Origin: Pantanalinema sp. GBBB05
GTDB taxonomy: Bacteria > Cyanobacteriota > Cyanobacteriia > Leptolyngbyales > Leptolyngbyaceae
DNA length: 64,000 bases
NCBI GenBank assembly: GCA_016743235.1
Contig: VRZD01000031.1
Location: 1-64,000, forward strand
Direction of reading: 5' to 3'
Position numbers and translations under genes: made by a program
Shown: positions 1 to 7,429 of the stretch, piece after piece
Numbering within the stretch: position 1 is the stretch's first letter
How the letters are laid out: every line of letters begins with the position of its first letter
The notes under the pieces: model-generated
Told to the model about the DNA's origin: nothing
Seen by the model: only the letters and a program-made list of their open reading frames with translations
Databases searched by the model: none

Positions 1-231
1 GCTCGGTTGTGTCGAAAGTTTAGGTCAGTTAAGGTACTGTTCAAGTTGGTTACCCATTGCCAAACCTTTGCTTTTGCTAAAGCTTTTATGTATGGCTACT
101 GTTCATGCCCTATTTAGGATGACTATAGAACTGTAGAAACTTCAAGATAAATTTCTAGAATTCCTCCTCTATAAGAGTTATAGACACAGCAATACTATTG
201 ATCGACTACAGCTAACCTAAATAGGAAGTGA

Positions 232-747
232 ATGGATGATAAGCATAAAAATCTGCCTTCAAGTCTACCCTACCGTGACGATGGAAATGCTCAAACAATT
301 TATAGCCAGAATCCGCCACCCATTGAACTCAAACGTGCCCTTGCCGTGCAGATGAGCCAACATGGGCAAAGTTATCGCACGATCCACGATATTCTGCAAG
401 TGTCGCTTGGCTTCATCAGTGCCAGTTGCCAACGCTACGAACGCTCAGGAATTCAAGGACTGCGATCCAATTACTGGGGAACAGCAGGCTATCTGAGTGC
501 TGAGCAAAAGCAAGAGTTGTTTAGGTGGCTGGATGGGCAGGATGCTTGGACATTGGAGGAAGTGATAGACCCCATTGAGGATCGCTACGGGGTGGTGTAT
601 CAGTCACTCCAAAGTTACTATGCCCTGCTGAAATCTGCGGAGTTTAGTTGGAAGAAAACACAACCTGCCCATCCGGATAAAGATGACCAGCAAATCCAGG
701 AAAAATTGAAATTTAGGATGTTCGGTTATGGATACGCTCTACTATGA
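232..747 (+). pseudogene. IS630-family transposase, N-terminal remnant
   Basis: This 171-residue frame looks like the DNA-binding first part of an IS630/Tc1-type transposase. A helix-turn-helix spans roughly residues 33-80 (Arg-Thr-Ile-His-Asp-Ile-Leu followed by Ser-Gln and an Arg-Tyr-Glu-Arg stretch), and a second winged-helix segment covers about 90-145. An intact element would carry a DDE catalytic domain with a metal-binding Asp-Glu-Cys-His type motif. That domain is absent: the frame loses family character after about residue 157 and stops a few codons later. No terminal inverted repeats or catalytic half were found downstream, where palindromic repeats begin instead. I infer a dead remnant. 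The start follows a weak AGGAAG Shine-Dalgarno about 6 nt upstream. Confidence 0.7.
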
Positions 748-764
748 TTCGTCATCAACCATTC

Positions 765-787
765 AAATCCACAACAGTTATGGACTT
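765..787. repeat. Palindromic repeat A, copy 1 (degenerate)
   Basis: Degenerate copy of the 23-bp dyad whose consensus arms are AAATCCGCAAC and GTTGCGGATTT around one central base. Here the arms read AAATCCACAAC and GTTATGGACTT, with two mismatches. The family occurs ten times between 0.7 and 9 kb and was not noticed elsewhere in the window. Confidence 0.6.
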
Positions 788-848
788 TAAAGCGAGGTTG
801 CATCACGATCGCAGCTTTTTTGGTGAGGAGCGAGATCGGGCGTTCCTC

Positions 849-871
849 AAATCCGCAACCGTTGTGGATTT
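849..871. repeat. Palindromic repeat A, copy 2
   Basis: The 23-bp dyad with left arm AAATCCGCAAC, central C and right arm GTTGTGGATTT. The single departure from symmetry would be a G-U wobble in RNA. Confidence 0.8.
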
Positions 872-1025
872 AGTGGTGGGTACTAAAGTCGCGATCGATG
901 ATGAGCCAACTGAAACACCCTCGATCGTGCCTGCTGCGAATAGGAACTAGCCCTCCGGTTTTTCTTTATTTGAACTGTAAAAGTAAGGAGAACGCTTCAA
1001 GATCCATTCACCTGAGAGATCAATC

Positions 1026-1490
1026 ATGAACCTAAAGCGACTCGGAATTGCCCTCTTTGCCGCAACGTCTGCTTTGACCGTGGTTCCAAGTACAGCCCAG
1101 GCTGACGAATGTACAGACTCGCTATCCTACATCCAGCTCCCAAATGGAGCTAGGAAAAGGTGCATCAATTTGAGGTACTTGACTACCTTAGGCGCAATCC
1201 GTCAAAACATGAAAGACGTTGATGCAGAGTACTTGCAAATGATGAGATTGAATTCTGGTGCGACCAGTATCACGAATACCGTGTCCAATGATAGTGGCTA
1301 CTATTCCAATACCCGTCGTTATGAACCGACACCAGAGGAACGGAGAGCGATTCAGCAGGCGCAGGCAGCAGTGTCTGAGAAGCGGACACTGACAGCAGCT
1401 TTTACAGAGAAGGCTGAGCAGCTCATCTTCCGCCGCCAAACTCAAGTTCTGAACCAGCTTAGTGGAGTTTTAGCTGAACGCGGCTACTAA
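1026..1490 (+). CDS. Small exported protein of unknown function
   Basis: The 154-residue product begins with a typical Sec signal peptide: Met-Asn-Leu-Lys-Arg, a hydrophobic core to about residue 20, and a predicted cleavage after Ala-Gln-Ala near residue 26. The mature part has two cysteines close to its N terminus (about residues 28 and 46) that could form a disulphide in the periplasm. Behind it comes a Tyr/Asn/Ser-rich middle and a charged, probably helical C-terminal third (about 100-150). I do not recognise the family. The region around it is repeat-rich and gene-poor, so the gene stands alone; the next intact gene is on the opposite strand. An AAGGAG box lies about 35 nt upstream, too far to be a normal ribosome-binding site, so the start rests on the signal peptide. 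Confidence 0.6.
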   Translation: MNLKRLGIALFAATSALTVVPSTAQADECTDSLSYIQLPNGARKRCINLRYLTTLGAIRQNMKDVDAEYLQMMRLNSGATSITNTVSNDSGYYSNTRRYEPTPEERRAIQQAQAAVSEKRTLTAAFTEKAEQLIFRRQTQVLNQLSGVLAERGY

Positions 1491-1959
1491 TTTATGGGTT
1501 GGTGAACCCCGATCGCGCCATTTAGCGATCGGGGTTCCAATATCAGTGGATGACTGTTCAAATCCGCAACCGTTGCGGATTTGAGAGTGCGGCGCGATCG
1601 ATAGTGTGTAATGACCCAGTTGAGCAGCGGCAAGCGACCTTGGCATCATAACCGATCGCCCCTGTTCCACTGTTCCAACGCAGGTTTCGGCTCATTTGGC
1701 TTTTCCTGCAAGTGAGAGGAGTGAGGACAGTAGGAGCAGATGAAACGAGAGCACTGGCTCCCATTGTTTACATTCAATGGAGTTCCCCAGCGTGTGGGAA
1801 CTCTACACCAGACTAACTTTATTACATCTTTGATGAAGGACACTAAAGTTTTCATACGATTGGTTGTCTTGATGTATGAGGATATTTATTATTGTCCTGA
1901 TAGTTTGCCCTAAAAGCGCAATGGCTAACGGTTGCGTTCAGCGGTTGCAAGAATAAGAA
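1491..1959. other. Intergenic, repeat-bearing
   Basis: No convincing gene in this 469-bp gap. It carries a repeat block beginning with GATCGGGGTTCCAATATCAG at 1527, then palindrome A at 1558-1584, then a tail with GATCGATA, GTGTAA and GCGGCA that recurs in altered form near 7215-7250. Short minus-strand frames at 1470-1855 have no family character and cross the repeat. Confidence 0.6.
1558..1584. repeat. Palindromic repeat A, copy 3 (perfect)
   Basis: Perfect inverted repeat with 13-bp arms (TCAAATCCGCAAC and its complement) around a single C. The 30 bp on its left and about 10 bp on its right are nearly identical to the copy at 5332-5358, so the repeated unit is larger than the palindrome. 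Confidence 0.9.
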
Positions 1960-2727
1960 CTAAGCACCAGAGGCTTCATTACACTCCGTTGCAACGGGCT
2001 TGTTAGCCTGCATCAACTGTAATGTAGAGTTATCGATCCCCATGCCATAACGCCATTCACCATTGAGATACAGCCAGGTTGGCACCTGACGCACAAGGTC
2101 ATGATTGCCCTCAAAACAAATTGTTCCTTGCTTCAAGGCAAGATTCAGATGGGTATAGCCCATCCAGACATGAGTGAAGGCACTCAGATCAGCTGATATT
2201 AAGACATCCACCTTAAAGCCTGGGTCTTTTTGGCACACATCCACCTGCTTATCCTCGATCACGACCCACCAACTGCGATGAGTTTTGCGCCCTTTGGTTA
2301 ATCCAGAAAAGTCAAACTGAAGCACCATTTTTTGTGCAGCTACTGCCTCAAGATTGATGCGTCGCCTCATCCCCCACATTAATAAAGCATCATCTAAATC
2401 TTCTGGGGCAATTTGCTCGCTTCCCCATTGTTGGGCCCAAACGCCCATCGCCTCAATCAGCGGACGCAGGGCTTCTCCAGCAGGTGTGAGAACGTACTCA
2501 TACCCCTGCCCAGTTTCCTTTTCGTAGCTGACAACAACCCCTGCTTTCTCAAGCTCTTTCAGTCGTTGGACCAAAAGCGCCCGAGACATTAATGGGACTC
2601 CCCGACTAATGTCATTGAAGTAGCGATTGCCATACAGCATTTCTCGCAGTACCAAGGGGTTCCAGCGATCGCCAATGACTTCAGCCGCCTTTGCCACCGG
2701 GCAGAATTGCCCATATCCCTTTCTCAT
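1960..2727 (-). CDS. HxlR-family transcriptional regulator with C-terminal SCP2-like domain
   Basis: Residues 1-100 match the HxlR winged-helix family: a Cys-Pro-Val-Ala near position 9, then the signature Gly-Asp-Arg-Trp-Asn-Pro-Leu-Val-Leu-Arg-Glu, and a recognition region with Leu-Lys-Glu-Leu-Glu-Lys-Ala-Gly-Val-Val. At 255 residues it is about twice the usual HxlR length. The extra 130 residues resemble a sterol-carrier-protein-2-like ligand pocket, as in a known subset of HxlR proteins, so a hydrophobic effector may be sensed there. It is divergent from the acyl-CoA dehydrogenase gene with a 103-bp gap holding a dyad (2754-2768). By analogy with other HxlR pairs I infer that it controls that neighbour and itself. 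Confidence 0.85.
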   Translation of the reverse strand: MRKGYGQFCPVAKAAEVIGDRWNPLVLREMLYGNRYFNDISRGVPLMSRALLVQRLKELEKAGVVVSYEKETGQGYEYVLTPAGEALRPLIEAMGVWAQQWGSEQIAPEDLDDALLMWGMRRRINLEAVAAQKMVLQFDFSGLTKGRKTHRSWWVVIEDKQVDVCQKDPGFKVDVLISADLSAFTHVWMGYTHLNLALKQGTICFEGNHDLVRQVPTWLYLNGEWRYGMGIDNSTLQLMQANKPVATECNEASGA

Positions 2728-2753
2728 AGCAGACCTAGGGAAGTAACAATCAG

Positions 2754-2768
2754 GTTCAGATATTGAAC
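2754..2768. promoter_or_regulatory. Candidate operator between divergent hxlR-type and acyl-CoA dehydrogenase genes
   Basis: An inverted repeat GTTCA-N5-TGAAC lies in the 103-bp gap between the two divergent genes, 26 nt from the regulator start and 62 nt from the dehydrogenase start. Position and symmetry suit a dimeric winged-helix regulator. The short arms make chance occurrence possible. Confidence 0.35.
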
Positions 2769-2830
2769 TTGTACCACCTCATCCAGCAAATCAGAATGGG
2801 ATCAACACAAGATTTAAAGGAGACCGCCTG

Positions 2831-3982
2831 ATGTTAGAACTACAAACCACATCACCCATCCAACAGGAAGCAATAGATTGGTTGTTCCTGGCAGAATCTC
2901 TGGGCAATCAGTTTGCCGCAAGAGAAATTGAAGCCGATGAATGTGATCTATTTGTCGCTGATAACATTGCCAGATTAAAAGCAGCTGGACTGGTAGCAGC
3001 GGGTGTTCCGAGTGATCTTGGAGGAGGAGGTGCTAGCTATACCGAGCTGTGCACTGTGCTACGTATCTTAGGGCGCTATTGCAGTTCAACAGCACTGGCA
3101 TTCTCGATGCATACTCATCAGGTCATGGTGCCAACCTGGCGCTGGCATAATCAGAATGCTCCGGTTGATGGATTACTCAGACGAGTGGCAAAGGAACAAC
3201 TGATCCTGCTTAGCAGTGGTGGTTCAGATTGGTTGCAGAGTGCTGGCACAGCAGTAAAAGTAGAGGGTGGATTTCTCATTACAGCTCGAAAAGTATTTGC
3301 CAGTGGTGCGCCTGCTGCAAATTTGCTGATGACCAGTGCGGTTTACGAAGACCCAGAAATGGGGTCTACAGTATTACATTTTGCGGTTCCGATGAATGCT
3401 CAGGGCGTTACCATTGAATCAACCTGGCAAACCATCGGGATGCGTGGAACCGGATCTCATGATGTGGTCCTCTCGGATGTTTTTGTCCCCGATGCCGCAG
3501 TCGCTTTGCGACGAGAACAAGGGAAATGGCATTTTATTTTTCATTTAATTTCGATGATTGCGATGCCGTTGGTTTATTCCGTTTATGTTGGGGTTGCTGA
3601 AGCGGCCCGCGATCGAGCGGTTCAACTGGCAATGAAACGTCGTACCGATGAACATCTCTGTTATATGGTGGGAGGTTTAGATAATGAATTAATGGCTGCA
3701 AAGTTAGCACTTCAGCACATGATTACAACTGCCGAGGTGAGCCAGCCTGGCTTTGAGACGACGAATCAAATTATGACTGGACGGACACTTGTTGCCAAAG
3801 CGGTGTTAAATGTGGCTGATTTAGCGATGGAAATTGCTGGAGGAAGTGCGTTCTATCGGAAGCTGGGTCTGGAGAAATTGTTCCGTGATGTGCAGGGAGT
3901 CCGCTATCACCCTCTCAGGGAAGAGGCTCAGCGCAAATTGTCAGGTCAATTGGCATTTGGATGGGATACATCTTCCTTATAG
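2831..3982 (+). CDS. Acyl-CoA dehydrogenase family flavoprotein
   Basis: The 383-residue protein has the usual family layout. A helical N-terminal domain (about 10-125) includes Gly-Val-Pro-Ser-Asp-Leu-Gly-Gly-Gly-Gly near 57. A beta domain (about 126-225) includes the Gly-Met-Arg-Gly-Thr-Gly-Ser motif near 203. A helical C-terminal domain ends with Gly-Gly-Ser-Ala-Phe-Tyr and Arg-Asp-Val-Gln-Gly-Val-Arg-Tyr-His-Pro-Leu, the flavin- and tail-binding region. FAD-dependent oxidation of an acyl thioester, or a related monooxygenase-type reaction as in DszC/SfnB relatives, is expected; the substrate cannot be read. No clear catalytic glutamate was located in the canonical place, which leaves the monooxygenase-like alternative open. 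An AAAGGAGA box 8 nt upstream fixes the start. The divergent HxlR gene is its likely regulator. Confidence 0.85.
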   Translation: MLELQTTSPIQQEAIDWLFLAESLGNQFAAREIEADECDLFVADNIARLKAAGLVAAGVPSDLGGGGASYTELCTVLRILGRYCSSTALAFSMHTHQVMVPTWRWHNQNAPVDGLLRRVAKEQLILLSSGGSDWLQSAGTAVKVEGGFLITARKVFASGAPAANLLMTSAVYEDPEMGSTVLHFAVPMNAQGVTIESTWQTIGMRGTGSHDVVLSDVFVPDAAVALRREQGKWHFIFHLISMIAMPLVYSVYVGVAEAARDRAVQLAMKRRTDEHLCYMVGGLDNELMAAKLALQHMITTAEVSQPGFETTNQIMTGRTLVAKAVLNVADLAMEIAGGSAFYRKLGLEKLFRDVQGVRYHPLREEAQRKLSGQLAFGWDTSSL

Positions 3983-4090
3983 GGTGGACCCTTTTACCCA
4001 AAGCGATCACTCACTTTAAACCTACGTAGAAACGAGCGATCGCTTTTCCCTGCTAACTGTCCACACAATCTAATAAATAAGTTGTGGGCT

Positions 4091-4212
4091 AACAATGAAT
4101 AGACGGAATTTTTCCACCTAACATCCTAAAACCAGGAATTAGATAGAGAGATTCAGTCAGTCTCCAAATCAGAATGCCTATCGATCGCTGCTTATAAGAA
4201 CCTGCGATCGCG
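4091..4212. repeat. Dispersed repeat block B, copy 1
   Basis: About 120 bp closely similar to 6889-7012 and partly to 8021-8136. Shared landmarks in order are AACAATGAATAGACGGAA, an imperfect GGAAA/TTTCC hairpin, AAACCAGGAATTAG, TTCAGTCAGTCT and a GATCGC-containing tail. Palindrome A follows about 50 bp later, as in copy 2. Confidence 0.75.
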
Positions 4213-4262
4213 AAGGGCAATTGTGTATTACCAACGATCGCAGCCTAAAACGTTAATCTCCC

Positions 4263-4285
4263 AAATCCGCAACCGTTGCAGATTT
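4263..4285. repeat. Palindromic repeat A, copy 4
   Basis: The 23-bp dyad with one arm mismatch (GTTGCAGATTT in the right arm). Confidence 0.8.
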
Positions 4286-4417
4286 GAAAACCCCGATCGC
4301 GCCTCACCAACGATCAGGCTTAAATAAAGCTTCATGTCACTGCTAACCATCGACGATCTCAGGGTCAAAATCAGATAACAGAAGGGGGCAGCGATCGAGG
4401 TCTTTTTCTTTTGGTTT

Positions 4418-4437
4418 AAATCCGCAACCGTTACGCT
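4418..4437. repeat. Palindromic repeat A, copy 5 (half site)
   Basis: Only the left arm and centre (AAATCCGCAACCGTT) are conserved; the right arm is replaced by coding sequence. The stop codon of the minus-strand receiver-domain gene lies directly at this junction, so a repeat seems to have landed on, or been cut by, the gene's 3' end. Confidence 0.6.
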
Positions 4438-5103
4438 TTGTGACCAAGGATTGATAGCACCATTTCAAACAATTCGTCGGGGCGGTTAGTACAACCAACT
4501 GCGCCTTTCCGTCGCGCTTCTGCTATATGTTCTGGTAATTTCGAGCTTGCATAAATTAGAAACGGAGTACGCTCGCCACGGGAACGTAATTTATTTAGCA
4601 AGCAGGGTATATCCCGCTTGTGCATCTGGGGGGCGTCCCATATCCGAAATTATGGCATCAAACCGTTGGGTTCTAATGTGCTCTAGTGCTTCCTCCGTTG
4701 ATAATGCCAGCACAAAATTAATCCCCAATGCTCTGAGGGCTTGCCGTTCGTAAATGTTGTTATCCGGTCTATCATCCACCCAAAGCACGGTTGATTTTTC
4801 TGCCTGCTTGATAGCTTGAGGTGTCACGGCTTCTGCCACCACATTTGCCGCACCTTCGGGGGTCGCTCCCCCAGTCGAACGGGAAGCGGCAACGGCTAAG
4901 GCGGCAGCGGCTTCAGCCTGTTTGCGTTTCATGGATGCTTCAAAGCCAGCACCTTTGAGGGAAAATTCGCTGAGGTTGGCAAAGAAATCCCGCAGGACAG
5001 AACCGAAGCGCAGCAGGATAAACAGAAATATTCCGGGCCAGATGAGAACATGGATCAATCTGGTGATGGCATCAAGTAGTTTTATCAGCTCGTCAACTGT
5101 CAC
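4431..5103 (-). pseudogene. Membrane-anchored response-regulator receiver protein, frameshifted
   Basis: Two adjoining minus-strand frames together read as one protein of about 222 residues. The first (from 5103) has a hydrophobic segment at about 18-40, an amphipathic Ala/Lys/Glu-rich linker, and the first half of a receiver domain: acidic pair in Leu-Trp-Val-Asp-Asp-Arg and a phospho-acceptor-like Asp in Ile-Ser-Asp-Met. It stops after Gly-Tyr-Thr-Leu-Leu-Ala-Lys. The second frame continues with Leu-Arg-Ser-Arg-Gly-Glu-Arg-Thr-Pro, Tyr-Ala-Ser-Ser and Gly-Ala-Val-Gly-Cys-Thr-Asn-Arg-Pro. The break sits at a tandem AAAT duplication (4589-4596); removing one 4-bp unit restores the frame. The usual receiver lysine is replaced by Asn/Arg. 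An assembly error remains possible. Confidence 0.7.
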
Positions 5104-5524
5104 CTTGAACCCCTCTTTGACTGCATGAAACGGAAGCTTGTGTCTGCCGCTATAGCGTGTCAGCTAACACTTTAACTTGGACTACCTACTTTTGATGCTA
5201 TTGTGCTTGATTCTAGGAGAGCTGCTAGTTGATGCTCAAACTCAGACGGCTTCAATTGTTCTTCTAGAAGCTCGTGATGTACAACTGGGTGAGGAATGCG
5301 ATCGGGGTTCCAATATCAGTGGGATAACTGTTCAAATCCGCAACCGTTGCGGATTTGAGAGTGAGGCGTGATTGTTACACTGTACCGATCGCCATTAGCA
5401 ACGGCTTATGCGTTTGCGTCTATATCAGCAATTACTGCTCGTCCGTTGCAGGGCATATTGTTACGTATATTTGATGTAAACACCGACAAGCCGCTCCTAA
5501 TGCATCAATACCTATGCTTCTAGG
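5104..5524. other. Intergenic, with palindrome A copy
   Basis: A 421-bp gap without a supported gene. The 64-codon plus-strand frame at 5177-5371 runs through the repeat (5297-5369) and has no family character. Confidence 0.6.
5332..5358. repeat. Palindromic repeat A, copy 6 (perfect)
   Basis: Perfect 13-bp-arm inverted repeat around one C, identical to 1558-1584. Its left flank from 5298 (GATCGGGGTTCCAATATCAG and following) also matches the flank of copy 3. Confidence 0.9.
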
Positions 5525-6334
5525 TCAAAATTCAACAAATGAGAGCAGCATCTTTAAGCTTAAGATGAGTGAGATAACTGCGAATATCTTTTTCAAATAA
5601 GCCTCAGGCAAACGCTGCGACCAACGAGCGCCATAAGGAGCAGAAATGGAGCTAGCGATCGATATGGCAAAAAATGCAGGTAGGTAAATGAATCCAATCG
5701 TATAGGGATCATTCAATGTCTTGGACCAACCGCTAATCATGTAGCCAGTCGTTCCGGCGATCGCGATGGGAAGCCCGATGGCGGCTGACGTGCCAACAGC
5801 TCTTTTCATGCTGATATTCTTATAGCTCAGGTAGGTCACGGTCAGAAAACCGCCGCCCACGGCGGCTAAGGCGGACACCGATCCGATCGCAACTCCAGCC
5901 GTCAGCAATCCACGAAGGGTGACTGGTTTCAAGCTCGGTTTGGGTTTCCAATTCACAAACATCTGCACGGCTACAAGCGCCATGAAAAGCGCAAAGAAAA
6001 AAGCAATGTAAGTAGAGTTAAGATGGGCAGCGATTTGGGTAGATAGCAGTGCGCCCAGCATAATTCCGGGAGCCATACCGCTAACGACTTTCCACACGAC
6101 AGTACCTCGAGACGCATGGGCACGAACACTGGCGATTGAGGAAATGATCATACACATCAATGATGTTCCCAAAGACAAGTGGATGACTTCCTCTCCGCCA
6201 ATACCCTGGTAAACAAGGATTGATGCCAGCAAAGGAACCAATATTCCACCCCCACCCACACCGAGCAAGCCCCCCATAAACCCAACAAATCCGCCCAATG
6301 CACTGTATACCAATATCCATGCAAGTTCTAACAT
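5525..6334 (-). CDS. TauE/SafE-type sulfite/organosulfur exporter permease
   Basis: The 269-residue protein has about eight hydrophobic segments and the duplicated glycine-rich start typical of the TSUP family: Gly-Phe-Val-Gly-Phe-Met-Gly-Gly-Leu-Leu-Gly-Val-Gly-Gly-Gly near residues 15-30, and Ala-Ala-Val-Gly-Gly-Gly-Phe-Leu-Thr-Val in the second half. Members move sulfite, sulfoacetate, taurine-derived anions or related organosulfur acids across the inner membrane; the substrate here is unknown. It is divergent from a MerR-type gene, and the promoter between them matches the 19-bp-spacer design of MerR/SoxR-activated genes, so inducible expression is likely. The predicted leader is only about 27 nt and has no clear Shine-Dalgarno. 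Confidence 0.88.
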   Translation of the reverse strand: MLELAWILVYSALGGFVGFMGGLLGVGGGGILVPLLASILVYQGIGGEEVIHLSLGTSLMCMIISSIASVRAHASRGTVVWKVVSGMAPGIMLGALLSTQIAAHLNSTYIAFFFALFMALVAVQMFVNWKPKPSLKPVTLRGLLTAGVAIGSVSALAAVGGGFLTVTYLSYKNISMKRAVGTSAAIGLPIAIAGTTGYMISGWSKTLNDPYTIGFIYLPAFFAISIASSISAPYGARWSQRLPEAYLKKIFAVISLILSLKMLLSFVEF

Positions 6335-6367
6335 TTGTATCTAGCCCGTCAAGTTGCATATAGGGCT

Positions 6368-6398
6368 ACAATACAAGTTCAAGTTAACTTGAGGTCAA
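6368..6398 (-). promoter_or_regulatory. MerR/SoxR-type promoter and operator of the tauE-like gene
   Basis: Read on the minus strand: TTGACC, then a 19-nt spacer, then TATTGT. The spacer begins with the perfect dyad TCAAGTTAACTTGA (6379-6392). MerR-family activators use promoters with an overlong 19-20-bp spacer carrying the operator. The E. coli soxS promoter has the same dyad (SoxR box CCTCAAGTTAACTTGAGG) in the same position; 16 of those 18 bases match here. The site is 20 bp from the MerR-type gene on the other side, so autoregulation is plausible. Confidence 0.75.
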
Positions 6399-6412
6399 GG
6401 GTTAATTGCGAA

Positions 6413-6853
6413 ATGGATATATCGGAAGTTGCAAAGGCATCAGGGTTGCCTGCTTCAACGCTACGCTTTTACGAAGAGAAGGGGCTGATTCAGTCTAATG
6501 GACGGAGTGGGCTACGCCGTCTATTCAATCCCGATGTGATGGATCGGCTTGCTTTAATCTCTCTGGGACGGAGTGCCGGATTCTCGCTGGATGAAATCGC
6601 TGCAATGTTTACTTCTGAAGGGCTTGAAATTAATAGAGCACTACTTTCAGCTAAAGCAGAGGATCTGGATAAGATAATCAAGGAACTGACCTCAATGCGT
6701 GATGGGCTTCGTCATGCAGCAGTTTGCAAAGCACCAAACCATTTTGAATGTCCAACATTTCTTCGTCTTCTCCGTATTGCTGGCAAAAATCGGTCTAGAC
6801 AACCCAATCAATTGCAGAAAAACAAACCCGGACGAGATGGGCAGAAGCCATAG
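6413..6853 (+). CDS. MerR-family transcriptional regulator
   Basis: I place the start at 6413, so the 146-residue protein begins Met-Asp-Ile-Ser-Glu-Val-Ala directly at the MerR winged helix (residues 2-70, including Thr-Leu-Arg-Phe-Tyr-Glu-Glu-Lys-Gly-Leu-Ile and Gly-Leu-Arg-Arg). An upstream in-frame ATG would add 26 unrelated residues that cross the promoter. A dimerisation helix follows (about 78-105). The C terminus has two cysteines in a Cys-Lys-Ala-Pro-Asn-His-Phe-Glu-Cys-Pro arrangement. That could bind metal or sense redox, but it is not the four-cysteine [2Fe-2S] cluster of SoxR. The divergent TauE/SafE gene has a SoxR-box-like promoter and is the obvious target. Confidence 0.85.
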   Translation: MDISEVAKASGLPASTLRFYEEKGLIQSNGRSGLRRLFNPDVMDRLALISLGRSAGFSLDEIAAMFTSEGLEINRALLSAKAEDLDKIIKELTSMRDGLRHAAVCKAPNHFECPTFLRLLRIAGKNRSRQPNQLQKNKPGRDGQKP

Positions 6854-6888
6854 AACAGACGAACTTTCAATACTCGCAGAGACACATA

Positions 6889-7012
6889 ACAATGAATAGA
6901 CGGAAAATTTCCGCCTAAGATCCCAAAACCAGGAATTAGGTAGATAGTTTCAGTCAGTCTTCAAATTAGAATGCACTTATTGATCGCCGCCTACATTAAC
7001 CCGCGATCTCAC
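6889..7012. repeat. Dispersed repeat block B, copy 2
   Basis: Close match to 4091-4212 over about 120 bp, including AATGAATAGACGGAA, AAACCAGGAATTAGGTAGA and TTCAGTCAGTCTTCAAAT. Palindrome A follows after about 50 bp, as in copy 1. Near its start the hairpin ACGGAAA/TTTCCGC is clearer than in copy 1. Confidence 0.75.
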
Positions 7013-7062
7013 TGTGCAGTCGGGTTCATGAGTTTGTATCACTAACCTAAGTTGAACGTTGG

Positions 7063-7105
7063 CCTCATCTTGAAATCCGCAACCGTTGCGGATTTCAAGA
7101 TGAGG
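7063..7105. repeat. 43-bp perfect palindrome containing repeat A, copy 7
   Basis: The arms are 21 bp each around a central C at 7084. The inner 11 bp are the family sequence AAATCCGCAAC/GTTGCGGATTT; the outer 10 bp (CCTCATCTTG and its complement) are specific to this copy. This is the longest perfect inverted repeat I found in the window. Confidence 0.9.
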
Positions 7106-7172
7106 TCTTTGGGCAGGAAGACATAGGTGCTCTCATCACTTATTCGGGTGAAGAGCGCGATCGGTTGTCTTT

Positions 7173-7195
7173 ACGTCCACAACGGTTGTGGATTT
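7173..7195. repeat. Palindromic repeat A, copy 8 (degenerate left end)
   Basis: The inner arms CCACAAC and GTTGTGG pair perfectly around a central G. The outer left bases diverge (ACGT for AAAT). Confidence 0.65.
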
Positions 7196-7429
7196 GGGAG
7201 TTGAGGTGGAGGCGAGATCGATACAGTGTAACGCCCAAACTCAGGAGCGGCAGGGCTTTGGTTAAAATCCCGAGAAAGCCGGTTAGGTCCCACCGTCCAC
7301 TGCCGCGATTGGTTCGGCAAACCCCTTTTCCGAGACTAAAAGCCCACTTGAAACACTGCCTAGAGGTCCGGTCAAATAAAGTACCTTGGTCAGCGCGGTT
7401 CTGCTCCGTGATCCCCAGCCGACCGAGAA

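Larger units (their letters stand above)
3983..4430. other. Intergenic region made largely of dispersed repeats
   Basis: This 448-bp stretch has no gene. It contains repeat block B (4091-4212), palindrome A copy 4 (4263-4285) and the left arm of another palindrome A (from 4418). Confidence 0.7.
6854..7429. other. Intergenic region rich in repeats
   Basis: 576 bp with no supported gene. It contains repeat block B copy 2 and two palindrome A copies, one inside a 43-bp perfect palindrome. The tail after the second (7200-7250) echoes that after 1584. Overlapping frames on both strands (7140-7512) have no protein-family character. Confidence 0.65.

Noticed and set aside
744..950. 68-codon plus-strand frame
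   Set aside because: It runs through two palindrome A copies and has repeat-derived residues; no ribosome-binding site or family likeness.
5177..5371. 64-codon plus-strand frame
   Set aside because: Its C-terminal third is the repeat flank and palindrome A; no independent evidence of coding.
6335..6412. N-terminal extension of the MerR regulator
   Set aside because: It would translate through the promoter and operator; the family domain begins at the ATG at 6413.
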